A stretch of DNA of 64,000 bases from NCBI GenBank assembly GCA_014773175.1, contig VXCM01000268.1, positions 62,001 through 126,000 of the forward strand, written 5' to 3'. Below, in pieces: positions 47,550 through 58,314 of this stretch. Every line of letters starts with the position of its first letter. The first letter of the stretch is position 1. Under the pieces are notes generated by a model. The model was given only the letters and a program-made list of their open reading frames with translations. It was not told the DNA's origin and made no database searches. Both the position numbers and the translations under genes were made by a program. The DNA comes from Lucifuga dentata (lineage: Eukaryota > Chordata > Actinopteri > Ophidiiformes > Bythitidae).

Positions 47550-49179
47550 AGCATGAAAGGGTTACTGGTTTTCCTAAATTTATTAATTGAGGTCAAAGTT
47601 AAGCTTAAGAAAAATTAAGATTTTGTGCAAGTTTTCTGTTAAATTGTAAATGGACAACGGCCTGCCTCAGGAAATAGTTGCACTGATACTTCTTTTGCAG
47701 CTTGCACTCGGCACAATATTGCCAATGAGAATCGTTTTTGGCAGGCAGTTCTTAGGTGGCCTTGATTTGTTTTTTTTTTCGCTCGGGCTTAGACAGGCGG
47801 GGGTTTGTTGCATGGAGATGTCTACTCTCAACAACAACATGCCTCCCAACACAAAGCACTTTTTTTCCTTTTTTTTTTTCCCCCAAGACTGCTATTTGGG
47901 AATTGGGCTGGCTGCTCCTAGTNCTTTTTTTCCTTTTTTTTTTTCCCCCAAGACTGCTATTTGGGAATTGGGCTGGCTGCTCCTAGTGCGGTCCAAGTGA
48001 AATCTCAGATGCTCTCATTCTATTCCTGCATTTGATGGAAACCCCATTCAGCTTACTTAATTTCAAGATGTATCACTAGCACCGCAAGCTGTCTCAATAC
48101 TGTCCTCGTTTTCCCGTCATGTATGTGAAATAACACAAACACCCAATCTTCAAAGCAGCTCGTGCTCGATCGCTCTGCGGGCACACTGGGTACAAACAGC
48201 CCACACACTCACAGTGCTGCTTGCTGGTCCACTTGCAGGAACAGAATAGAAAAGGTCCCTGCCTCATCAACATTCCCAAAGCACAGTCTGCTATTGAGTC
48301 GTCTTTTTTTTCCGTCTCTCTCTCTCCTGTGCCTTTTTTTGATTTTTGCTCCAGCTGTGGGCTGTCTGATTCACCCCGTCCTCCTCTCCATTGCAGCCCT
48401 TTTCTGTTTCCAAGCATCCAGCCAGTCACCCCTTGACTCTGTTTCCAAGCAAACTGGTAGAGCGTGAGTGTGAGGCAGGAGGAGACAGACAAGGCTACTT
48501 CTGTTAGTGACACAATCATGGCTCAGAGCCAAGACCAGTACTATGTTTGCGCTCCCTCTTTCTCTGCCTCCCATAGAGAGATTGACCCCCGCCCCCGCCC
48601 CTTACCTTTCCCAGTCCAAGTCAGTCCTTTGCCTGCACTCACTCTCTAGAAGCTGTTATATTGGCTGGGAGAGGTTGTGGTTTGATCTGATGGAGCTGTG
48701 TTTTCACTTGATTCTGCTCTATCTGGCTTAGTGGGGGGGAAGCGGATGGGAGCGGGTGAGTCGTTTTACGAGGAGTATATGGGGGAGTCAGTCATCTCAC
48801 AGGTTGTTAGGACCGTCAGAGATACAGAAAAACCGGTAGGGTTTCTAGAGACCACCCTCTTTCCCTCTCTTTGATGCCTGTATTTTTTTTTTTTTTTTTT
48901 TTTTATGTCTCCCAAAAAGGCAGATCTGTATCAGGTAGACACACTTTGAGGGTGGAAAAGCACATGATAAAAGATGAAGAGGCTCTCAAGTGGCTCTCAG
49001 TTGTGGGTTCCAGTGTTTTTCTGTGTTGTGACGCACATTACAGTCCTGCATGGCTTTCTGTCTTTTCCAACAAATTCACCTTTATTTTTCTATAGTAGAC
49101 ACTGCTGCACCTAAATCGTAGTAATTTAAAAGCCTTAGAACAAGCCCTCTTGTTCCAAGACGAGAACAGGAGGGCTCTT
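47550..49179. other. intron sequence with one artefactual duplication
   Basis: No coding exon. Contains 47859-47987 (duplication around an N) and a T tract at about 48883-48904. A pyrimidine-rich stretch occupies 48300-48660. Confidence 0.5.
47859..47987. repeat. 64-bp direct duplication around one N (assembly artefact)
   Basis: 47859-47922 and 47924-47987 are identical around an N at 47923. Confidence 0.9.
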
Positions 49180-49495
49180 GTTCTCTTTATATTATGAACA
49201 TGGATAGGAAATGTTAAAACCATCACTTTACAAAACAGTGATAACAACTAGCAAGCAAACAAAACAATAACAATAAGTTTCCTTTGATTTTGACTGTTTT
49301 AGTCTTAAAATCAAATACCAAAAAATGATGACCAATATATGCATTTAGCAACTCACATACTGATTCATGCCACTACATAAATCTTGCAATTAGTTATCCA
49401 GATTTGACCAAATAATTTTGCTCCATCTGTGCTCAAATGACACAAGATGAAAAATGTACCTGACATTTTGAACCAAGATTACTTGTTCAAAATAA
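49180..49495 (-). repeat. arm 1 of a distant inverted duplication
   Basis: Matches 51065-51475 in reverse. Shared blocks include AAAACCATCACTTTACAAAA, ACAACTAGCAAGCA, CATACTGATTCATGC, TTGCTCCATCTGTGCTCAAA and GTACCTGACATTTTGAAC. A small hairpin (49137-49156 with 49164-49184) adjoins this arm. The arms are about 1.6 kb apart and enclose MITE copy 5. No coding potential. Confidence 0.7.
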
Positions 49496-49922
49496 GAGTA
49501 TAGTGTTTTAAGGCACTATATTAAAACACTATATTCTGTGTTTTTTATTTGTTTGTTTTTTGTCCTTACTGTAATTAAGGTAAGAATGCACATAAGCCAT
49601 ATGCATGGACAGAATTAATCAGATTTTGTGGTTTGCCGACGTACATAATGCTTTGAGCATGAGGAGTCCACCAGGTGAGGTGGCATGTAGAGGAGGCTTA
49701 CTACTATTAAAACTTTTATGTGCCTGAATAGAGTGACTTACAGTTGCATAAACTAGGTCTGTTACTCAGAGTAAACATACATTGATTTATGCCAATTTTA
49801 GTCTAATTATGGTGCTTACACGGTGTGTATAAAAATCAATTTATGTCCTTAATCAGAGTATAATCAATGTTTTATATGTATTGAGTGTAGCCTATGTATT
49901 TAAACTATGAGAAGATTAAATC

Positions 49923-50476
49923 TTAAAGGACCATATACATGTTATGTGCTGCCAACCATTTACCAAAACATAAAACCATATTTTAGCTTTTGTATTTTTT
50001 ACCAAATCACCTAGTCTTTCCAAATCAAATGTTCAGGTGATACACTCACCTTAAAATTCAATGTTTTGCCTGCTAACACTTCTGCACAATTGCAGAAGGC
50101 ACAATCGTGTTAATTTCTCTGTAAAAGCTGTGTTCTCATGGGATTATACTCCCTGGCGGAGACGCAGATTTTCTTTTGTATAACCCCGTATTGAATCTGT
50201 GTTATAATGCTAAAATTGGGTAAATAAAAAAATCTATATGTTTATACATGTTTTGTTCGCTGTGATGCATTACCTATCTCAAGCATGTTACATGTCTTTA
50301 CATGTTGGTTTTTTTTGTTTTTAATCTTTTTTATCTTTTTATCTTTTTCTACAATGAACTGAAACCATTGGTTGCCTAAAATGTACCACTCCATTAGTAC
50401 CTTTTGGAAAATGGTTGGCAGTAACACATATGTGGGTTGTATTTATTGTTGTAAAATTACCGGTATAGTCCTTTAA
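49923..50476 (-). mobile_element. TTAA-flanked MITE family, copy 5
   Basis: TTAA at 49923-49926 and 50473-50476. The left end AAAGGACCATATAC is followed by CAACCATTTACCAAAACATA. The interior has TGATACACTCACCTTAAAAT, TTTCTCTGTAAAAGC and TATACTCCCTGGCGGAGAC. It ends TTTTGGAAAATGGTTGGCAG and GTATAGTCCTTTAA. Orientation opposite to copies 1-3. The left terminal repeat has lost the TTTGCATG segment. Confidence 0.8.
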
Positions 50477-51064
50477 GCGAATAGCATTACATTTTGCTCT
50501 GTACATTGAACAGTACAAAGATGCACTGTCTTAACGGCAGCAGCCCATAACAACCCACCAGTTCACTTTTAAATGAGAGACTCAGTTGCTGCTTCCATCA
50601 AACTGCACTGCCTTTTCTGCTGCTTTTCTCCTCGGAGACCCATGAAAAGAGACTTCTGTCTGTTTGTGGGGCAACTGAACAAATGAAAGCCAAATGAGGA
50701 AATCAAGGCAAATCCATGCAGACTACCAGGGAAGAGCAACAGAGACCCCAAAGCCATAGCAGAGCCATCCTGATTAGCAGCGAAGTTGAGCAGTCCCCCA
50801 CTTCTCTGCATGACAAGTCTCATACAGAGCTGTTTAGGTATGCAGTGTGTGCGTGTGTGCATGTGTGTGTGTTTCATTTAGCATGCCAAACAACAGCTGC
50901 TTCATCACCTCCGCCTTTCGGCCTTGTGGGAGTAAATGAACAACAGGCTCCCAGTAATTGTCTGAACCTCACCCGCCTCAGCGAGTGCAGAGAAAAACAG
51001 ATGAGGAGGAAGCAAACGGCACCGAACAAAATGCCATCACAGAACTGACATGTTTGGTGGCACC

Positions 51065-51214
51065 AAACAGTAATCTCAGTTCAAAATGTCAGGTACATTT
51101 TTCACCCTGTGTAATTTGAGCACAGATGGAGCAATGTTATTTGGTTGAATCTGGCTAACTAATTACAAGATTTACATAGCAGCATGAATCAGTATGCGAA
51201 TTGCTAAATTGATG

Positions 51215-51247
<33 letters not shown>

Positions 51248-51475
51248 CATTATTTTTTGGTATTTCATTGTAAGGCTAAAAATCTNTATATATATATATG
51301 TGTGTGTGTGTGTGTCATTATTTTTTGGTATTTCATTGTAAGGCTAAAAATCTGCCAAAATCAAAAGAAAATTATTATTATTTTGTCTGCTTGCTAGTTG
51401 TTATAACTCTTTTTTTTTTGTAAAGTGATGGTTTTAATAGTTCCTGTCCATGTTCATAATATAAAGAAAAATAAC
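51065..51475 (+). repeat. arm 2 of a distant inverted duplication
   Basis: Inverse partner of 49180-49495. It contains an additional (TA)n(TG)n microsatellite (about 51216-51247) that is absent from arm 1, and an assembly duplication around an N at 51286 (about 51221-51351). Confidence 0.7.
51221..51351. repeat. about 65-bp direct duplication around one N (assembly artefact)
   Basis: The sequence before and after the N at 51286 is the same except for one TG unit in the microsatellite. This is consistent with two unmerged, slightly different read assemblies or alleles. Confidence 0.85.
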
Positions 51476-51529
51476 AAAAAACTTGATCACAAAAAAAATC
51501 AAAGGGGAAAAAAAAATGGAATAATGTGG

Positions 51530-51840
51530 ATGGATGTAAATTATAAAATGACATTTGCAGCACAAACACTCGGTAGTTTGTTTTCACTTACTGTAAGGAA
51601 CTCTGACATGTAATTAACAACACGATTGTAGCTTCTCTCCAGTTTTCTTTTGGTGCGCGCTCAGCGAGCTGTCCTCACTGCTAAATGACCTCATTTACTG
51701 TAAACTATGGTGAAAAGTGTGAATGTGTGGGAAAGTCGAATCTGGGTGATAACTGGTGTAAACCAAATGGGGTTTTTTTTTCTGTGAAAATCAGTAAAAA
51801 CCTAAAACATTGAGCCATTATGAATGTACAAAATGTTTGC
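51530..51840 (+). repeat. dispersed repeat, copy B
   Basis: Diverged partner of 36140-36480 in the same orientation, directly next to arm 2 of the inverted duplication. The two may be parts of one longer old element. Confidence 0.5.
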
Positions 51841-52228
51841 AAAAAAAATCAGCCAAGTAAACGTGTCTTAGTCCTGCAGAGGAGAAAAGGGTGGTGAGGG
51901 GAAAGCGAGAATCGGTGTCATTCAGTCAGCCTGGGGGGCGCATGAACAGGGTGGGGGCAGAGCTGTGGTATTTTAAGGCCCACGGTGACACAAATCCCCT
52001 CAGTGCAGACAAGGCAGTGGCAGCTCTCAGGGTCGTGTCGGCAGAGCAATGGGCCAACCCCTCCCAGGCTTAGCGTGCTGATACCTCCAAATGTCATGTC
52101 TGAAATGCTGGAGAAGTTTATTGCTCTTGAAACGCTGCCCAGAAAGCCTTGGCTTCTGCTCCGGGGTAGAGGGAACGCAGAAGGGGCCCCTTTGGCCAAA
52201 CACTACAGCTTCATGCCAGTGCCCCCCA

Positions 52229-52260
<32 letters not shown>

Positions 52261-54079
52261 ATACACACACACAGCAATGTACAGTACACAACGGGCTATT
52301 CCCCAAGCAGGTCCCACAGGTTCTTAAGCTCCCTAATAGATAAATAATACAGGCTGTTTGTGAGAAATGTTTGTCTCGTGGATTATTTATATGACACACA
52401 TTACATCATTGCAGCATTGCAAACATTGGCTTTAGCTCAGGAGTTAAAAGTTCTTTGGCATCTGCATTAAACCGAGGTCAGCGTGAAATGGATATTCCTG
52501 TATAAACACTGGAGAGATTTTTTTTTTTTTTTTTTTNTTTTTTTTTTTTTTTTTGCTCGATTTCTTGGGTTTCTGTTGGGGAGTTGAGGAGGGGGGATGT
52601 CGTACGTAAGGAGCACTCGGCTCTGAAGCTCACGTGCCAGTTCTGCTTCCTCGCGCTTTTGAAGACCACCTGTCAGTGGCCTCATTGAAATGTTTTTACA
52701 AAGGAGAGGGCTGGCTTCTCTCTGTGTACTCGCTATAGAAAATGTCCTTGAAGTGAGAGTGGGCATTGTCAGGAGGCCTGTAGCTCTCTGCCAGGCCAGT
52801 GAACAAGAAGAAGATGGAGTGAAAAATCAATCACAAAAGACCAACTTCTATTAACAGCAGAGGACATATTGAAAAGACAAAGAAAAGGAAAAAAAAAAAG
52901 TCTCTGTCTTTCTTGTACACTAGCAAATGTGCCTGTTCCCTGGCTGCACCATTTACTTTCCGTCCTACCAAGCCGATCTTTTCCAATATGTCAGTTTGTA
53001 CTAAAACAAAAACCAAACAAAAGAAAAAAAAAACTGGAAGCTGCCACTTTCCAGATACATTTACATCTCACATATGCACACAGTTCTTTGCCACCCAGCA
53101 CTGAGAATCTTATAACTCCATGCTGTTGGGAATTCCCCAGTGATCCTGAATATGTAAAGGAAATGATCGCGTGGGCTCCACCCGCCAACTGTGCAGGATG
53201 AGCCGGAATGGAGATTGGATGGTTGGATGGCTATCAGAACTTCATGACTTGCTGTTCAAAGAGAGAGGAGGCTTGTCTTCTTAGTCTCATTACTTAACAC
53301 TGGGTGGTATTATAAAGATGGCGCCGAAGTGAACCGACTTTGAAGCCGCTCTTATTGCCTGACAACTGCGTGCGTTCCGTGCACTTAAATAGTCTGGTGT
53401 GAATCATACGCCTGGAGGAACCAGAGGGCTTTGCCAGTGGTTGTCATAAGATATCATGTTGGCTATGCACACGTCAACGGGAGCTTGAGTAAACACGCCT
53501 GTCTCTTAATCGCAGTCAGGAAAAGACGGCAGGTTTGTTTTAACATCGAGACAGTAGATTTACCCAGTTGACATGAAAGCAAATCGTGTTCTCCCTCGCC
53601 ACAGATTATGCATGTTTTTGCGGTAGAGATGTCAAATATGTATTTTTAGACCCTTACATCCATGGCTGCTGTTTAGTGACCTATCCCCAGTGTAGGAGTA
53701 AATATGTAACATATTTTTTTCTACTTCTTTTTTTTTTTTTGGAGGGAGAAACTGCTGCATGCGGCTGATAAAGTGGCGACGATGTGGAAAGCATACTAAT
53801 GCTCTTCTCCTTTGCCTCTCAGTGGTTTGAGGAAATTGACCTTCTCTCAGGCTGTTATTCTTGTCAGCGAGAGTGACTTTCACCTCTCATGAACCAGAAA
53901 GCAGCCTGAAATTCTCAGACTACGCTCTCTGGAATGTTCCAAAGTCATCTGTTTCTGTTTCCTCTTGTCACTGGCTTTTTATCATGTGTCTTACCAGCTT
54001 TGCTGTCTTTTGTTTCCTTAGTGTAATACTTAGAATGACTTTGTTTTGACAAATGCTCTGTAGATTTCATTATATATAC
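51841..54079. other. intron sequence, nothing coding recognised
   Basis: Contains a (TC)n at about 52231-52260 and a T tract with an N at 52537. At 53308-53323 TATAAAGATGGCGCCG combines a TATA-like and a YY1-like motif. No exon-like frame with splice sites was found. Confidence 0.45.
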
Positions 54080-54529
54080 TCAGGTGATACACCCATCATC
54101 AAATTCAATGTTTCACCTGTTAATACATATGACAGAATGTAGAAGGCTAGGGTTAGTTTTGGTCATTTAATGGTGTTTTAATTTCTCTGTAAAAGCCATC
54201 TTCTCCTGGGACTTTATTCCCTGTTGAAGGCATGCGTTGTCTTCTGTGCAGCTCTGTGTTGAATCGGTTAAATAAAGTTACTTTGACAAAAACTTGTCAA
54301 AGTCCATGTTTGATGGACTACTAGTCTGAAGCACGTTTCAAGTCTACATTGATTTTTTTTTTATAGTGTACTTGAATGCACTGAAAACCAGTGGCAGTCT
54401 GGAAGGTAGGAAGAAAATCTAAAATTTACAGCTTAAGTAGGATATTTTGGGAAATGGTTGCTAACGTAACGTGTATACGGGTTGTACATATTGGCTCAAA
54501 CATACAAAATTGCTAGTATTGTCCTTTAA
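54080..54529 (-). mobile_element. TTAA-type MITE family, copy 6 (truncated)
   Basis: Begins inside the element at CAGGTGATACACCCATCATC, so the left terminal repeat is lost. The right end finishes TTGTCCTTTAA with TTAA at 54526-54529. Interior AAATAAAGTTACTTTGAC and a GGAAATGGTTGC block are as in the other copies. Orientation opposite to copies 1-3. Confidence 0.75.
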
Positions 54530-55093
54530 TATAGAGTCAATTGTATGACTTAACTAACACAGACAAAACCGTACAAGCTCTGTTTTAATTTTCTGCACCA
54601 TGAGAGCAGAAACATTTTTAAACCAGACTGTTGGAAACTGAATGCTTAAATGCTTCATTTATCTGCGTTGCTGTTATTGCTCATGGCAGCACCAGCTATT
54701 CTTCATCTTCTCCCCATAATGAATACTGACACTATTGTACTCATTATTCTCACTTTTCCGTCAACATGGTACCTTAATGAGTGGCATTTTTACTGGAAAA
54801 AAATGTTGATGAGCAAAGACGAGTTCTCCAGCATGATCCACAGAGGCTACCATCCTTGTCAATATTTACACTCGTATTTGACTGTGTATTAATGATAATA
54901 ATTAATAGTGGCTGAAAGCACGGGCATTTGCTGGCGGAAGGAGTCTTACCCAAGAGATCAGAAATCTCTAACACACGTTTGCAGGCAAACAGGAACCATT
55001 AATTTGATGTGTGTGTGAGTTGTTGTAATGTCACCGCCATGTCCCAGTTTCAAAGATGAGGCATTTTGACGGGGGCAGGCAGTGAAAATGCCA

Positions 55094-55689
55094 TTAAAGT
55101 ACCATACCAGTGGTCACGCATCTTTGAGCCTAATATATTCAATTTTCATATGTTACGTTACTGACAATCATTTCCCAAAGGATAAAACCATATTTCAGCT
55201 TTCCTGACATTTTGCAAAATCTCTGAATCTTTCAAACTCAAATATTCAAGCGATACACCCACCTTAAAAATCAGTGTTTGCCTACTAATAGTTACGCAGC
55301 CTTATGAAGTCACAGTCATTTAAATTTTTCCATAAACGCAGGTTTTCTTTTGGGACTATATTCCCTGGTGGAGACATACATTCACTCTGCGCTTTTTATT
55401 GCGCTTAAACACTAAAATTGCGTAACTTCTAAAATAAAAAAAAACCTGAATATACGTCTTGTTCGTGATGATGGATTACCTATCCCAAGAACGATTCAAG
55501 TATCAACAAGTTGATTTTAATAGTGTACCAGAATGAACTGAAACCAATGGCGGTCTGGAAGGTAGGGGAAAAAAAATTAATTCGCCGTTCCAGTAGTATG
55601 CTTTGGGAAATGATTGTCAGTAACGTTACGTGTATGAAAATTGAATATATTAGGCTCAAACATGCAAAATGGCCTGTATGGTCCTTTAA
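55094..55689 (-). mobile_element. TTAA-flanked MITE family, copy 7
   Basis: The best-preserved copy: TTAA at 55094-55097 and 55686-55689. The left end reads AAAGTACCATACCAGTGG, the right end ATGGTCCTTTAA. Terminal repeats share CCTAATATATTCAATTTTCA and its inverse GAAAATTGAATATATTAGG. It is 596 bp with no open frame. Orientation opposite to copies 1-3. Confidence 0.85.
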
Positions 55690-58124
55690 CTCCTCTGCAA
55701 TTGTGTTGAGTTGAAGCATAGCAGAGGTTCAGCTGGCAAAGCCATAGTCTTTACCAGCAGCAAAGGACCTGCTATTTTGGCCCCATTGCACCCCAACGAA
55801 ATGGTTTTGGGGGAGGGTGATGGGGGCAGTCACCAATGCAGCAGACAACAACTCCCGATTTGATTGTCCTCCTTGTTGTATTTAAATAATCCTCTACAAG
55901 TACACAGTGTTTGGTGTCTAGGAAGGAGGGGTTGGGTGGGGGCATTGGTTGTTTGACAGCATTGAAGGAAATGAGAGGTAAAATTACAGCCTAGTTCCTC
56001 TCATTAATGGGCTTCACTCAGCTGCCCAGAGTGACCCTAATAAGACTGACACGGGGTGGGTGGGTGGGGGAGTTCAGGGATCAGGATTTGTTCCAAATCA
56101 CTGCCATCACTCCAGCTCTTTCTTTTACCCCACAAAAACCCACCACAAGCAAATCCCAAATGAACTGCAGATTCAGAGAGCAAGTTTTATTTTTCGGTCT
56201 TTGACCTCCAGCTTGTTTCCACTCTACAACCAAACACAGCGAGCACAGAGGGATCACAGCTCACACAAACACTGATACATAACTCCTCATGTGTAAACAA
56301 ATCATCATGCATGGAAATGCGTCTCAGTTTCTGGTGTAATTTGTTTTCTGCCACAGGGAAATCTGCCTGGGTTGTTTTGTTATTGGCTTTCTAAAGTTAG
56401 ACAGACTTGACATTGACATCTTTGTTCTCACTGCTTGAAATTTCTTCCTTGGATGAAAGTGTAGAAATGATTTCAAATGGCAAAGCTTTCAGTTTTTAAA
56501 CATGTTTGGGTCTTTATGAGTAGCCTAGATCATAGTATATTCATGATGCCTCAGTTTTAGATTGCATGTTAAGAGCCCTAATATGCTAGCCAAAATAACA
56601 TGTTGTGAATTTTGTTGTGAAATGTCAAAATTCAGTCAAAAGTAGATTCAGCAGAACATTTGAGCAGGACATTGGCAGTAAAACTAGAATTATTATCAAA
56701 GACAGTTCCCTGGCTCTTCTTATCAAATTATCGCATCCTTCTTACTCCTCTTTTCCAAACAGTCTGATTTAGTAATTTACTGCGTTCTCAACTTCAAAAC
56801 ATAATTTTCTCCTACAACTATGCAGTATAAGAAAAAAATCTGTAGAATATGACTGAAAATGTTTGCCAGGACTTTCTAGAGTGTGGCTTGAAAATGTAGT
56901 TTCAGAGCTCTACTGCAACTTCTCAAGTCAGCAAAGTAAACCATTTTCAGTTATCAAAGAGAATTTTAATATTCCTAGTAGTGGCATCCAGTCAGAGACA
57001 CTGAGTATTTCATATGACAGACAGGGCCGCCTGCCTGTGGCATATAGATACTGAAAACCCTGAAGAACATCATTACTGCTGGCTTTTTATTTACAAATAA
57101 TTAAACAGGAAGTGCTGCAAAATTTTGAGCCAGTTTGCATTAATTGTCATTGTAGCGCCACTCCACCATCCAAATTCTCCTGCATGCCCTTTAAATGTCT
57201 CTGCAAATTAATTTAAACCCTGCCGCTGGCAGTTCAGGTCTTTGGACACAATTTCGAATGAAAAGTATTTCTAAAGGCCCAATGAAGTTAAATAATTGTA
57301 GAATTGAAAACAACAGTTGTGAGGAGGTTGCAGATGTGAGGTGATTCAGAAGCCAAACACCACTCTGACAGGATGAGTTTCCTGGAGACAGCATGGGTGG
57401 GTGGCCAGAAGGAAGCCACTCCCAGAAAAAAAAAGAGTACACAGCAGCTTGCCTGGAGTCTGCAAAAGGCCTGGTGGAGGTCTTTCAAAAGGTCTGTCAA
57501 AAGGCCTGTGGAAGATTCTGATAGAGCAAAGAATGTGCTGCGTGATGAAGTAAAAATGGAGTCATTTACCCAGAAGGTAAAGCACAACGAGGTTTTTCAC
57601 AGCATGTTTGTTAGTCAAGGCGGTTGTGCATCAGCACTGACGACACATAAGTGATGGATTTTTAGATTGTTTTGTCAATGACACCAGCCTGGATGCACCA
57701 ATTCAATTTTGAATTTTCCAAGACAATCTACTCACATCATATGAAAATACACGGAGAACATAAGCAGTAAAAAAAAAAGCAGTGTGTTCAACACATTCAG
57801 CCTATTGTTGTCTGACATAGATGTGTTATCAACATGTAAATAAACCACAGCTTTTATGCAAATATAGTAATAACGTTTTTATGTGTATTTGATGATTATG
57901 CTGTGTGTTCACCTTTTGCCAGTAGTGACATATAAAGATTTTCTGGCCAATCACCAATAGTCTGTTTAGAGTTTAATAGCTGATTAGGACTGATGCTGTT
58001 CATTGCTTATCTTCCTCCCTACCATCGTATTATAAGAGAAAACAGCTAATCATTGGTGCATTTCAGTAGCAGAGACGTGAGAGTTGTGTTTTGGAGAGCA
58101 AAGAAAACGATCAAATACAGTCAA
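55690..58124. other. intron sequence, nothing coding recognised
   Basis: Short frames here have no domain, no conserved splice context and no similarity I recognise. Confidence 0.5.
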
Positions 58125-58314
58125 ATTAAGAACCTACTACAGAAAGCCAAGGATCTCAGATTGGGGCAAAGATTTTTTGTTCCAACAGGACGGTGATGTT
58201 TATCACCGAGCCAAATAAACCCTGGAAATAATTCAGAAGACTGGGAAATTCCTTGATAGCTCATCCAAAGCCCACTGGAAAAATCTCTGCAGTAACTTGA
58301 ATAAAGCTCTTTAG
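58125..58314 (+). pseudogene. Tc1-like transposase relic (C-terminal part)
   Basis: One frame reads LQKAKDLRLGQRF (58137-58175). After a one-base frame change come FQQDGDVYHRAK (58180-58215), a TAA stop, and then ...KNLCSNLNKAL up to a TAG at 58312. These correspond to the Tc1-family blocks KLGRRFxFQQDNDPKHTAK and ENLWxDLxKAV around the catalytic DDE domain. The Asp of the QQD block is kept, but the final catalytic segment is destroyed. No terminal repeats were found nearby. Dead fragment. Confidence 0.7.

Noticed and set aside
48507..48731. Coding-looking pyrimidine-rich frames around 48160-48730
   Set aside because: Several overlapping frames on both strands arise from CT-rich composition. 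None has a domain or proper splice borders.
53308..53323. TATAAAGATGGCGCCG as a cryptic promoter
   Set aside because: Two short motifs by themselves are weak evidence. No downstream first exon or CpG-rich context was seen.
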